Below are positions 8,443 to 16,830 of a DNA stretch of 64,000 bases, one piece after another; position 1 is the stretch's first letter; every line of letters begins with the position of its first letter. Source of the stretch: Actinomadura madurae (GTDB lineage: Bacteria > Actinomycetota > Actinomycetes > Streptosporangiales > Streptosporangiaceae); assembly GCF_900115095.1 (NCBI RefSeq), contig NZ_FOVH01000028.1:37653-101652 (forward strand). Reading direction: 5' to 3'. Under the pieces are notes generated by a model. That model searched no databases. It saw only the letters and a program-made list of their open reading frames with translations, and was not told the DNA's origin. Both the position numbers and the translations under genes were made by a program.

Positions 8443-9243
8443 ATGCCCACCCCATCGCACCCGCCGACCGTCACCGACGTCGCCGTCGAACTCCACAACG
8501 TCTCCATGCGCTACCGCGCCAAGCGCGGCCGGACCGTCCTGGCGCTGGACGATGTGAGCCTGTCCGTCCCCGAGGGGCAGTTCGTCTCGATCGTCGGCCC
8601 GAGCGGCTGCGGCAAGAGCACCCTGCTCAAGATCGTCATGGGCCTCACCCGGCAGACCGAGGGCGAGGTGTCCTTCGGATCCGCCCGCAGCCACGAGAAC
8701 CTGCTGGGGATGGTCTTCCAGCAGCCGCTGCTGCTGCCGTGGCGCACCGTCGCGAAGAACATGATGATCTCCCACGACGTCGGGCCCAAGCGGCCCCGCG
8801 CCGACCTCGACAAGCGCGTGGCCGACCAGCTGGACATGCTGGGCCTGCGCGACTTCGCCGACCAGTACCCGACCGAGCTGTCCGGCGGCATGCAGCAGCG
8901 CGTCGGCATCGGCCGCGCCCTCCTGCACGACCCCCGGATCCTGCTGATGGACGAGCCGTTCGGCGCCCTGGACGCGATGACCCGCGACCAGATGGGCCTC
9001 GACCTGCTCGACATCTGGGAGCGGGACCGCAAGACCGTCCTGTTCGTCACCCACAGCATCCCGGAGGCCGTGCTCCTGTCGGACCGGGTCGTCGTCATGA
9101 CCCCGCGGCCCGGCCGCATCGCCGAGGTCATCGACGTCGGCCTGGCCCGTCCCCGGCGCCTGGAGGACATCAACACACCGGAGTTCGGCGACATCGCCTC
9201 CCGCATCCGCATCCTGCTCAACTCCGAGCACAGCGCTCACTAG
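8443..9243 (+). CDS. ABC transporter ATP-binding protein, NitT/TauT family
   Basis: A 266-residue nucleotide-binding subunit. Visible motifs: Walker A GPSGCGKST (about residue 50), Q-loop region MVFQQPLLLPWRT, signature LSGGMQQR, Walker B ILLMDEPFGALD and the H-loop histidine in LFVTHSIPEA. The LPWRTV and ALDAMTR features place it with nitrate/sulfonate/taurine/thiamine-precursor type importers. It sits between the IclR gene and the permease, and most likely energises uptake of the ligands bound by the two lipoproteins encoded at 4143-6410. Confidence 0.95.
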   Translation: MPTPSHPPTVTDVAVELHNVSMRYRAKRGRTVLALDDVSLSVPEGQFVSIVGPSGCGKSTLLKIVMGLTRQTEGEVSFGSARSHENLLGMVFQQPLLLPWRTVAKNMMISHDVGPKRPRADLDKRVADQLDMLGLRDFADQYPTELSGGMQQRVGIGRALLHDPRILLMDEPFGALDAMTRDQMGLDLLDIWERDRKTVLFVTHSIPEAVLLSDRVVVMTPRPGRIAEVIDVGLARPRRLEDINTPEFGDIASRIRILLNSEHSAH

Positions 9244-9251
9244 GGGTGATC

Positions 9252-10139
9252 ATGAAACACGGCAACACGCGGGCGGCCGAACGGGTCCCGTCCGGCACCA
9301 AGGCGGACGACGGCGCGATCCGCGCACCCCTGCGCCGCACGGCGGCCGGGCAGGCGCCCCGGCGCCAGGTCCCCGGATTCGTGCTCAGCTGGGGGCTGTT
9401 CCTCATCCTCATCGGCCTGTGGCAGTTCGTCGTCCGGGCCTTCGACGTGTCGATCGTGCTCGTGCCGGCCCCGTCCGACGTCGTGCGCTCGCTCATCGAC
9501 GGCCTGGAGAGCGGCTTCCTGCTGGAGCACATGTGGGTCACGCTGAAGGAGATCCTGATCGGCTTCGGCCTCGCCATCGGCCTGGCGCTGGTGTCGGCGG
9601 CGCTGATCACCCAGTTCCGGATCGTCGACAAGGCGTTCCTGCCGATCCTCGTGCTGATCCAGACCATTCCCAAGGTCGCCATGGCGCCGCTGCTGCTGAT
9701 GTGGTTCGGCATCGGGATGACGTCCAAGGTCCTGACGATCGCGCTGATCGCCTACTTCCCCCTGCTCGTCAACTCCATCCTGGGGCTGCGCTCGGCCGAG
9801 CCCGAGCAGATCGAGATGCTGCGGTCGTTCGGCGCCGGCGAGTTCCAGATCCTGCGCCGGCTGCGGCTGCCCTCGGCGCTGCCGCACATCTTCGCGGGGC
9901 TCGACGTCGCGGTGATCCTCTCGGTCACCGGCGCCATCGTCGCCGAGTTCGTCGGCGCCACCGCGGGACTCGGCTACACGATCCAGGCCACCAACTTCAA
10001 CATGGACGTGGCCAGGACGTTCGCCGTGGTGGTGCTGCTGTCGGTCATCGGCATGAGCCTGCACGCGGTCGTCGTCACGGCCAACCGCTGGCTGGTGTTC
10101 TGGGCGCCGTCCAGGAAGGAACACGCCCGCGACCTCTGA
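9252..10139 (+). CDS. ABC transporter permease, NitT/TauT family
   Basis: A 295-residue inner-membrane permease with a soluble N-terminal tail of about 40 residues followed by about six hydrophobic helices. The cytoplasmic coupling loop is EMLRSFGAGEFQILRRLRLPSALPHIFAGL (residues about 190-220), the EAA motif of SsuC/TauC-type permeases. ATG 9252 is the first methionine after AGGGG and lies eight bases past the ATPase stop; the open frame upstream overlaps the ATPase gene and is not coding. With the upstream ATPase and the distant binding proteins it completes an importer. Confidence 0.94.
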   Translation: MKHGNTRAAERVPSGTKADDGAIRAPLRRTAAGQAPRRQVPGFVLSWGLFLILIGLWQFVVRAFDVSIVLVPAPSDVVRSLIDGLESGFLLEHMWVTLKEILIGFGLAIGLALVSAALITQFRIVDKAFLPILVLIQTIPKVAMAPLLLMWFGIGMTSKVLTIALIAYFPLLVNSILGLRSAEPEQIEMLRSFGAGEFQILRRLRLPSALPHIFAGLDVAVILSVTGAIVAEFVGATAGLGYTIQATNFNMDVARTFAVVVLLSVIGMSLHAVVVTANRWLVFWAPSRKEHARDL

Positions 10140-10231
10140 CCTCCCGGACCCCCTCCCCCGCTGGGACTCCCGGCCGGGGTCGATGCGAGCATTGCTCCGT
10201 TGGAGCGGCGCGTCGAGCATCGGAGGCATCG

Positions 10232-11464
10232 ATGCGGGTGATCTCGGAGGAGCGCCTCGGCGCCGTCCTGGCGGACCTGCCGGGACGGCCCAGGGTGGTG
10301 GCCGGCGGCAACTTCGCCACCCCGCGGCGGATCCTGTCGATCCTGGACGGGGCACTCCCCGAGTACCGGCTCTTCATGCTGAACGCCCAGGGCGACCTGC
10401 CGGACCGCGACGGGGTGGTGCTGGAGACCCCGTTCGTCGGAGCCGGGATGCGCGGCCGGAGCAACCTGCGCTACTTCCCGTCGCGGCTGTCCCTGGTCCC
10501 GAACCTCCTGCGCGACTCGCTGCCGCCGGAGGTGGTGGTGGTACAGACGTCCGTCCCCTCGGACGGCACGGTCTCGCTCGGCATCGAGGTGAACATCCTG
10601 CCCGCCGCCATCGAGGCCGTGCGGGCCCGCGGCGGGCTCGTGGTCGCCCAGCTGAACCCGCGGATGCCCTACACCTACGGGGACGCCGTCCTCACCACCG
10701 ACGAGATCGACTACGCCGTCGAGAGCGACGAGCCGCTCGCCGTCCCCGCGACGCGCCCGCCCGGCGAGGTCGCGACCGAGATCGGGCGGCGGGTCGCGCG
10801 GCTGGTCCCCGAGCACGCGACGCTGCAACTCGGCATCGGCGGCATCCCCGACGCCGTGCTGGCCTCCCTCCTGGACCGGCGCGGCCTCGGGGTGTGGTCG
10901 GAGATGTTCAGCGACGGCGTCCTGTCCCTGGAGAAGGCCGGGGCGCTCGACACCGCCACCCCCATCACCGCCTCGTTCGCCTTCGGCACCCGCGAACTCT
11001 ACGACTGGGCCGACCGCAACGAGCGCGTCCGGATGCTGCGCACGGAGAAGACCAACGACCCCAGCCTGATCGCCCGGCGGCCCCGGCTGATCTCGGTGAA
11101 CTCCGCCCTCCAGGTCGACCTGTACGCCCAGGCCAACGCCAGCCGGGTCCGCGGCGTCATCTACTCGGGCTTCGGCGGCCAGACCGACTTCGTCGTCGGC
11201 GCCCTGCACTCCCCCGGCGGGCACGCGATCATCGCGCTCCCGTCCTGGCATCCCCGCGCCGACGTCTCCACCGTCATCCCGAGGCTGGCCGGGCCGGTCA
11301 CCTCGTTCCAGCACAGCTACATCGTCAGCGAGCAGGGCACCGCCACCGTCTGGGGACGGGACGCCGCGTCCCAGGCCCAGCAGATCGTGGACGAGGTCGC
11401 CCACCCCTCCGCCCGCGACGGCCTCCGCGAGGAAGGCCGCCGGCTGGGCTTCCCCCTCCGGTGA
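10232..11464 (+). CDS. Acetyl-CoA hydrolase / class I CoA-transferase family protein
   Basis: A 410-residue protein of the acetyl-CoA hydrolase/4-hydroxybutyrate CoA-transferase family. The C-terminal half shows LQLGIGGIPDAVL, GVWSEMFSDGV (the glutamate here is the expected covalent catalyst) and IYSGFGGQTDFVVGA, the family glycine motif. It would exchange CoA between acetyl-CoA or succinyl-CoA and a carboxylic acid, perhaps the imported substrate. CGGAGG precedes ATG 10232. It lies 92 bases after the permease gene, where no strong terminator was seen, and seven bases before the EamA gene. Acceptor acid unknown. Confidence 0.85.
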   Translation: MRVISEERLGAVLADLPGRPRVVAGGNFATPRRILSILDGALPEYRLFMLNAQGDLPDRDGVVLETPFVGAGMRGRSNLRYFPSRLSLVPNLLRDSLPPEVVVVQTSVPSDGTVSLGIEVNILPAAIEAVRARGGLVVAQLNPRMPYTYGDAVLTTDEIDYAVESDEPLAVPATRPPGEVATEIGRRVARLVPEHATLQLGIGGIPDAVLASLLDRRGLGVWSEMFSDGVLSLEKAGALDTATPITASFAFGTRELYDWADRNERVRMLRTEKTNDPSLIARRPRLISVNSALQVDLYAQANASRVRGVIYSGFGGQTDFVVGALHSPGGHAIIALPSWHPRADVSTVIPRLAGPVTSFQHSYIVSEQGTATVWGRDAASQAQQIVDEVAHPSARDGLREEGRRLGFPLR

Positions 11465-11471
11465 CGTCCCG

Positions 11472-12344
11472 GTGAACGGCCTGGCCCTCTCGCTCGTCCT
11501 CGTCGCGGCCGTGGTGCACGCGATCTGGAACTTCTCCGCGAAGCGGGTCGGACGGGGCGGAGCGGAGTTCGTCTTCCTCTACTACACCGTCTCGGCCCTC
11601 GTGTTCGCGCCGGCGGCGGCGGTCTTCCTGATGGCCGAGCCGCAGCGTCCTCAATGGACGTGGCTGCTCGCCGCGCTGGTCACCGCGGCCCTGCACGTGG
11701 CGTACGGGGTCGTGCTGCAGCGCGGGTACGCCACCGGCGACCTGTCGGTGGTGTACCCGCTGGCCAGGGGCACCGGGCCGCTGCTGTCGGTGCTGGTCGC
11801 GGTCCTCTTCCTCGGTGAGCGCCCCGGCCGGCCCGGCCTGGTCGGCGCGCTGCTGGTGATCGCCGGTGTGCTGGTGGTCAGCACCGGCGCGCCCGCGGCG
11901 GACGACGCCTCGCCCGCCCGGCGCCGCGCGGGTGTCTTCTACGGCGTGCTGACCGGGTTCACGATCGCGGGCTACACGCTCTGGGACGCGCACTCCGTCA
12001 CGACCCTGGCGGTCCCGCCGCTGGTCTACTTCGGCTCCGGGGCGCTCGCCCAGAGCCTGCTCCTCGCGCCGTACGCGCTGCGCAACCGGGCGCGGACCAC
12101 CGGGCTGTGGCGGGACCACCGCCGCCAGGTGCTGACCATCGGCCTGCTGTCGCCGGTGGCCTACCTGCTCGTGCTCTTCGCGCTCCAGATCGCGCCGGTC
12201 AGCCTGGTCGCCCCCGCACGGGAGCTGAGCATCGTGCTCGGCGGGCTGGCCGCATGGCGCGTGCTGGGCGAGACCAACGCCGTCCGGCGCCTGGCGGGCT
12301 CCCTGGTGGTGCTCGCCGGGATCGCCGCCATCGCGATGGCCTGA
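11472..12344 (+). CDS. EamA (DMT superfamily) transporter
   Basis: A 290-residue membrane protein with about ten hydrophobic segments arranged as two EamA repeats (residues about 5-140 and 155-288). The repeat ends FLGERPGRPGLVGALLVIAGVLVV and VLGETNAVRRLAGSLVVLAGIA are the paired signature of drug/metabolite transporters. It likely exports a metabolite or amino-acid-like compound. The GTG start at 11472 comes seven bases after the CoA-transferase stop and has no strong ribosome binding site, suggesting coupling. It converges with the APC permease gene across a GC-rich hairpin. Confidence 0.88.
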   Translation: MNGLALSLVLVAAVVHAIWNFSAKRVGRGGAEFVFLYYTVSALVFAPAAAVFLMAEPQRPQWTWLLAALVTAALHVAYGVVLQRGYATGDLSVVYPLARGTGPLLSVLVAVLFLGERPGRPGLVGALLVIAGVLVVSTGAPAADDASPARRRAGVFYGVLTGFTIAGYTLWDAHSVTTLAVPPLVYFGSGALAQSLLLAPYALRNRARTTGLWRDHRRQVLTIGLLSPVAYLLVLFALQIAPVSLVAPARELSIVLGGLAAWRVLGETNAVRRLAGSLVVLAGIAAIAMA

Positions 12345-12367
12345 CCCGCCGCCCGCACGGCGGCGGG
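12345..12367. terminator. Hairpin between convergent genes
   Basis: CCCGCCGCC and GGCGGCGGG pair perfectly over nine bases around a five-base loop, starting at the EamA stop and just before the end of the convergent permease gene. There is no U-tract, which is common for actinobacterial terminators. It could act in both directions. Confidence 0.55.
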
Positions 12368-12376
12368 CCACCGCCG

Positions 12377-13912
12377 TCAGGTCACCAGGTCGGCCATCGC
12401 CGCGGTGTGCCTGCCGCGCCGCAGCGTCCCGACCGCCACCCCGGCCGCGAAGACGGCGAACGGCAGGGCGACCAGGAACCACCCCAGCGCCGACAGCCCC
12501 CACGACTGGGTCGCGGGGTCGACGCCCTCGGCCGCGGTCCCGGCCAGCAGGCCGAAGCGGGACACCAGGAGGTACATCCCGAGGGCTAGGCCGGCGATGG
12601 CGGCGACGGGCGCGACCAGGGTGCTCCACAGCCGCCCGGCGCCGTCCCGCCGGAAGTAGGCGATCACGGCGATGGACACGAGGATCTCCACCAGCACGAT
12701 GGCGAGCACCGCCAAGGCGCTGAACCAGGTGAACAGATGCACCACCGGATCGCGGCCGGTGACCCGGAACAGGACGATGACGACCAGCGACGTCGCCGCG
12801 ACCGCGGCGGTGCCGACCACCGGCGCGCCGCGCCCGTTGACCCGGCCGAGGGCGGCGGGCAGCACCCCGGCGCGCGCCATCGAGAAGACGTAGCGCGCCG
12901 CGCTGTTCTGGAACGCGAGCAGGCCCGCGAAGAGGCTGGACAGGACCAGCCAGCTCATCGTCGTCGCCAGCCAGCCGCCGACGTACTCCTCCGCGACCGA
13001 GAACAGGACGGCCGCGGGGTTGGCCAGCGGGGTCCCGTCCACGGACGAGATCTGGGCGGTGCGGTCCCCGACCGCGTCGCTGCCGAGGCCGCTGACCACC
13101 GCCCAGGAGGTAACCGCGAACAGCAGCGCGATCAGGGAGACGGCGATGTAGGTGGCGCGGGGCACGCTGCGCTTGGGGTCGCGGGTCTCCTCGCCGTAGA
13201 TGGCGGTCGCCTCGAAGCCGATGTACGACGCGAAGGCGAAGGTGAGCGCGATGCCCGCCGAGCCCGCGAAGCCGCCGGCGAAGACGTTGCCCGGCGAGAA
13301 CGACGCTCCCGGCGCCAGGCCGTCCGGCCCTCCGCCCTGGAGGAGGACGGCCACCGCGACGGTCGCGAGCGACAGCACCTCAAGGATCATCAGCAGGCCC
13401 AGGACCTTGGCTCCGATATCCACGCTGAGCGCGGACAGGCCGAGCACCAGGGCCCAGGCGATGAGCGCCCACACCCACCAGGCCAGCGTGATGCCGAACT
13501 CGGCGTCCATCTGGCCGGCCATGACGGCGCCGAAGAACCCGAAGACCGCGAGCTGGACCGCCACGTAGGCGAGCAGGGAGACGAAGGCCGAGCCCACCCC
13601 GGGGACGACGCCGAGCCCTCGTCCGACGTAGGCGAAGAAGGCGCCCGTGTTGGTCACCCGGTGGCTCATCGCCGAGTACCCGACGCTGAAGACCAGCAGG
13701 ACGATGCCCGCGGCGAGGTAGGCGCCGGGAACTCCCGCGCCGTTGCCGAGGACGATCGCGATGGGGACGGCGCCGGTCATGCCGACCAGCGGGGCGGCCG
13801 CGGCGACGACGAAGAAGACGATGCCCGCGACACCGAGCCTGTTGCGTGCGAGGCGGCTCTCGCTCTCGCCCGCCGGGGTGTGCCGCAGCCCCGTCCCGCC
13901 CTGATCGGTCAT
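12377..13912 (-). CDS. APC-family amino acid / amine permease
   Basis: A 511-residue integral membrane protein with about 12 transmembrane helices. The N-terminal helix 1 region (LGVAGIVFFVVAAAAPLVGM) and GFEATAIYGEETRDPKRSVPRATY are hallmarks of the amino acid-polyamine-organocation superfamily, in the branch seen next to gamma-glutamyl-amine catabolism genes. It may import the amine or amino acid used by the neighbouring glutamine-synthetase-like ligase. It is read in the same direction as the P450 and ligase genes, but a 128-base gap with its own GTTTG-N4-CAAAC-like site suggests a separate or additional promoter. Confidence 0.9.
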   Translation of the reverse strand: MTDQGGTGLRHTPAGESESRLARNRLGVAGIVFFVVAAAAPLVGMTGAVPIAIVLGNGAGVPGAYLAAGIVLLVFSVGYSAMSHRVTNTGAFFAYVGRGLGVVPGVGSAFVSLLAYVAVQLAVFGFFGAVMAGQMDAEFGITLAWWVWALIAWALVLGLSALSVDIGAKVLGLLMILEVLSLATVAVAVLLQGGGPDGLAPGASFSPGNVFAGGFAGSAGIALTFAFASYIGFEATAIYGEETRDPKRSVPRATYIAVSLIALLFAVTSWAVVSGLGSDAVGDRTAQISSVDGTPLANPAAVLFSVAEEYVGGWLATTMSWLVLSSLFAGLLAFQNSAARYVFSMARAGVLPAALGRVNGRGAPVVGTAAVAATSLVVIVLFRVTGRDPVVHLFTWFSALAVLAIVLVEILVSIAVIAYFRRDGAGRLWSTLVAPVAAIAGLALGMYLLVSRFGLLAGTAAEGVDPATQSWGLSALGWFLVALPFAVFAAGVAVGTLRRGRHTAAMADLVT

Positions 13913-13966
13913 GCCTCTCACTGTCCTTTCCGCCGGCCGCGCACGGCCGTTCGCGCTCCAAAGGCC

Positions 13967-13980
13967 ATATGGGCCCAAAT
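13967..13980. promoter_or_regulatory. Regulon operator a (upstream of APC permease)
   Basis: ATATGGGCCCAAAT, a variant of the GTTTG-N4-CAAAC inverted repeat found at nine places in this region, 54 bases before the permease start. Flank GATTT matches the AT-rich flank of the other sites. It is the weakest left half of the set. Confidence 0.55.
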
Positions 13981-14040
13981 GATTTAGAGGAAGGATCGCC
14001 CGTCCGCGGCGGGGACCCGCCCGCCGCCCGCGCCGGGCGG

Positions 14041-15294
14041 TCAGGCGAGGGTGACGGTGACCGGCATCTCCTTGACGCCGTTGACGAAGTTGGAGCGCAC
14101 CCGGCGGACCTCCCCCGCCGGCCGGATGTCGGCCAGTCTCGGAAGCAGCTCCTCGAACATGATGCGCATCTCCAGGCGCGCCAGGGCGTTGCCCAGGCAG
14201 AAGTGCGGACTGCCCTTGCCGAAGGTGACGTGGTCGTTGGGGCTGCGCGTGACGTCGAAGCGGTAGGGGTCGGCGAAGACGTCCTCGTCGCGGTTGCCGG
14301 AGGCGAACCACAGCACGACCTTGTCGCCCTCCCTGATCCGCTTCCCGCGCATCTCCACGTCGCGGGTGGCGGTGCGGCGGAAGTGGTAGACGGGCGAGGC
14401 CCAGCGCAGGAACTCCTCGACCGCGGTGGGCATCAGGTCGAGGTCCTCGCGCAGCCGCTCGGCCTCGGCCGGGTTCTCGATGAGCGCCCGCATGGAGTGG
14501 GTGATCGCGTGCCGCGTCGTCTCGTTGCCGGCCACCACGAGCAGCAGGAAGTAGTTGTCGAAGTCGCGGTCCGACAGCGGCTCGCCGTCGCCCGGAACCT
14601 GGTTGACCAGCCTGCTGACCAGGTCGGTGCCGGTGCCGCCGCGCCGGCGGCCGCCGAGCTCCCGGCCGTACTCGAAGACCTCCAGCGCGGCGGGGCTGCG
14701 GAAGGGCAGGTCGCGGTAGCGCTCGCTCTCCTCGCTGTGCAGCAGGACGTCGGCGTAGTCGGGGTCGGTGTTGGCGATGATCCGGTTGCCCCAGTCGATG
14801 AGCCGCCGGGTGTCGCCGTCCGGGACGTCCAGCATCCGGGCCAGCACGTTGATCGGGAAGTCGGCGGCGATCTCGCCGACGAAGTCGAAGGTGCCCTTCG
14901 GCAGCGCGGCGTCCAGCGTGCGGGCGGTCAGGCCGCGCAGGAACGTGGCGTACCCCGCGACCGCGCGGGGGGTGAACTCGCGCTGGAGCAGGCGCCGCAG
15001 CGCCATGTGCCGCGGCCCGTCGGTCTCCAGCATGGAGCGGCGGATGGCCGCCTGGCGCTCGTCGACCTCCTCCAGGTTCACGAACCGGGTGGAGGTGAAG
15101 GTGGCCGCGTCGCGGTCCACCGCCACGATGTCGGCGTGGCGGGTGACGGACCAGAAGCCGCTGCCGCCGTCGGTCTCGGGGTTCCAGTGCACGGGCTCGG
15201 TGCGGCGCAGCTCGTCGAACATCCGCCAGGGCGTCCGCCCGTCCAGGAAGTTGTCGACGTCGGCGAGGTCCACCGGGAGGGTGTCGGTTGGCAA
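14041..15294 (-). CDS. Cytochrome P450
   Basis: A 417-residue soluble bacterial P450. The heme-binding loop is FGKGSPHFCLGNALARLE with the thiolate Cys; the extra residue between Gly and His (GSPHFC) is also seen in CYP125/CYP142-like enzymes. The oxygen-activating I-helix motif is VVAGNETTR and the K-helix is EEFLRWASPVYHFRR. It should hydroxylate or dealkylate an organic substrate using electrons from the ferredoxin and reductase encoded at 22278-23648. The TTG start at 15294 is chosen because GAGGAG lies seven bases upstream and no ATG/GTG fits. It follows the glutamine-synthetase-like gene by ten bases, so the ligated gamma-glutamyl product may be its substrate (inference). Confidence 0.95.
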   Translation of the reverse strand: MPTDTLPVDLADVDNFLDGRTPWRMFDELRRTEPVHWNPETDGGSGFWSVTRHADIVAVDRDAATFTSTRFVNLEEVDERQAAIRRSMLETDGPRHMALRRLLQREFTPRAVAGYATFLRGLTARTLDAALPKGTFDFVGEIAADFPINVLARMLDVPDGDTRRLIDWGNRIIANTDPDYADVLLHSEESERYRDLPFRSPAALEVFEYGRELGGRRRGGTGTDLVSRLVNQVPGDGEPLSDRDFDNYFLLLVVAGNETTRHAITHSMRALIENPAEAERLREDLDLMPTAVEEFLRWASPVYHFRRTATRDVEMRGKRIREGDKVVLWFASGNRDEDVFADPYRFDVTRSPNDHVTFGKGSPHFCLGNALARLEMRIMFEELLPRLADIRPAGEVRRVRSNFVNGVKEMPVTVTLA

Positions 15295-15304
15295 GGCTGT
15301 CTCC

Positions 15305-16663
15305 TCACAGATGCCGGGCGTACTCGCGCAGCTCCCAGTCGGTGACGTGCCGCTGGAACCGGGCGATCTCGTCCCGCTTGTAGGCCAGATAGGAGCCGAC
15401 GAACCGGTCGCCGAGCACGCCGGCGAGGTCCGCGTCGCCGGCCAGGGCGTCCAGCGCGGCCGTCAGGTCGCCGGGCAGCCGGGCCGCCTTGGCGGTGTCG
15501 TAGCCGTAGCCCTCCAGCGGCGGCGGCGCGGTCAGCTTGTCGCGGATGCCGAGGTAGGCGGCGGCCAGCAGGGCCGCGATGCCGAGGTAGGGGTTGGCGC
15601 CGGCGTCGCCGAGCCGCACCTCCAGGCGGGTCGCGCCGCCGCGTTCGGGAGGGACGCGGACCATGGCGCTGCGGTTGTCCAGCCCCCAGTCGATCAGCCA
15701 GGGAGCGAGCGTGTCGGGGCCGAAGCGCTTGTAGGAGTTGACCGTCGGGTTGAAGACCGCGGCGAGGGCGGGCGCGTGCGCGATGACGCCGGCGATCGCC
15801 TGGTGCGCGAGCGGGGACAGCCCGTCGGGACCGGCGTCCGGCCCGTCGAAGAGGTTGTGGCCGGTCTCGTCCGTGCAGGACAGGTGCACGTGGAATCCCG
15901 AGCCGCCGTCGTCGTTGAACGGCTTGGCCATGAACGTGGCCATCCGTCCCTCCGCGCGGGCGATCTCCTTGACGGCCGACTTCAGCCGGAAGGCCCGGTC
16001 GGCGGCGTCGAGCGCCTCGGAGTGGTCGAGGTTGATCTCGAACTGGCCGCTGGAGAACTCGTGGTTGCCCATCGTCACGCCGAGCCCGAGATCGCGCAGG
16101 TTCCGCAGCGCGCCCAGCAGATGCCCGCCGGGGTCGCTCCCCCGCCCCACGGTGTACACGTTGCCGGGGCCCCCGCCGTAGCGGCGCCACCCGGCGGGCG
16201 AGGCGGGGTCGGGCTCGCACAGGTAGTACTCCAGCTCGGGCCCGACGACGGGGACCAGCCCGAGTTCGGCGAGCCGGCCGATGGCGCGCCGCAGGACCTC
16301 GCGCGGCCCCTCGGCGCACGGTTCGGCGCCGTCCGGCTCGTAGGCCTCGCCCAGGCACTGCGCCACCCCGGGCTCCCACGGGATCGCGGCCAGCGTGGAC
16401 AGGTCGGGCCGGACGCAGATGTCGGGTAGGCCCGCGTCGAGGCCCCCGGCGATGTCGACGACGTCGCCCTGGGGGCTGGTGTGGAAGACCGCGCGGCAGA
16501 AGGCCAGCCCGTGCTCCATGACGGACGGCAGCCGGTCGACGACGACGTCGCGGCCGCGGTCGACGCCGATCAGGTCCGGGTAGGAGACCCGGACGACGTC
16601 GATGCCGTCGGCCGTCAGCCGCTGCACCACGTCGTGGACGTCCGCGGAGTGCTGTCCGGGCAC
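15305..16663 (-). CDS. Glutamine-synthetase-like gamma-glutamyl ligase
   Basis: A 452-residue member of the glutamine synthetase superfamily, likely ligating glutamate to an amine with ATP rather than to ammonia. Conserved GS elements: PELEYYL (metal-binding Glu), NHEFSSGQFEINL, FMAKPFNDDGGSGFHVHLS (His of the GSGxHxH motif), NPTVNSYKRF, and RVPPERGG...RLEVRLGDAGANPYL. The GTG at 16663 is chosen over upstream starts because it is where family proteins begin and a G-rich site precedes it. It leads an operon with the P450. Similar ligases start putrescine (PuuA), ethanolamine and aniline degradation; PuuC- and PuuD-like genes and a second amidotransferase in the same regulon support a gamma-glutamylation route. 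Confidence 0.9.
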   Translation of the reverse strand: MPGQHSADVHDVVQRLTADGIDVVRVSYPDLIGVDRGRDVVVDRLPSVMEHGLAFCRAVFHTSPQGDVVDIAGGLDAGLPDICVRPDLSTLAAIPWEPGVAQCLGEAYEPDGAEPCAEGPREVLRRAIGRLAELGLVPVVGPELEYYLCEPDPASPAGWRRYGGGPGNVYTVGRGSDPGGHLLGALRNLRDLGLGVTMGNHEFSSGQFEINLDHSEALDAADRAFRLKSAVKEIARAEGRMATFMAKPFNDDGGSGFHVHLSCTDETGHNLFDGPDAGPDGLSPLAHQAIAGVIAHAPALAAVFNPTVNSYKRFGPDTLAPWLIDWGLDNRSAMVRVPPERGGATRLEVRLGDAGANPYLGIAALLAAAYLGIRDKLTAPPPLEGYGYDTAKAARLPGDLTAALDALAGDADLAGVLGDRFVGSYLAYKRDEIARFQRHVTDWELREYARHL

Positions 16664-16692
16664 TGGGGCTCCCCTCGGGACGGCGGAACTTC

Positions 16693-16733
16693 GTTTGGGA
16701 GCAAACAATATGGTCGGCGTCCTGGTCTGACAA
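16693..16733 (-). promoter_or_regulatory. Promoter of the ligase-P450 operon with regulon operator b
   Basis: On the minus strand, TTGTCA (16733-16728), a 17-base spacer and TATTGT (16710-16705) form a sigma70-like promoter. The perfect inverted repeat GTTTG-GGAG-CAAAC at 16693-16706 overlaps the -10 box and the expected transcription start, a position suited to repression. Confidence 0.7.
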
Positions 16734-16798
16734 GGGTTAGCCGCGACTTGGGCAAACATTCGCCCGCGGGATGACAAAGCCGTCCGGACTCACATATC

Positions 16799-16812
16799 GT
16801 ACGGACCCAAAC
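16799..16812. promoter_or_regulatory. Regulon operator d (upstream of the ADC-like gene)
   Basis: GTACG-GACC-CAAAC with the flank GATCT, 18 bases before the ATG at 16831. A possible promoter is ATGACA (16771-16776) with TATCGT (16795-16800). A degenerate site with a shortened spacer (CTTG-GG-CAAAC) lies nearby at 16747-16757. Confidence 0.6.
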
Positions 16813-16830
16813 GATCTGAGGGAGGGTGCC

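Noticed and set aside
16746..16760. A possible tenth regulon operator (CTTG-GG-CAAAC)
   Set aside because: The spacer is two bases instead of four and only one half matches, so it is mentioned with operator d but not counted.
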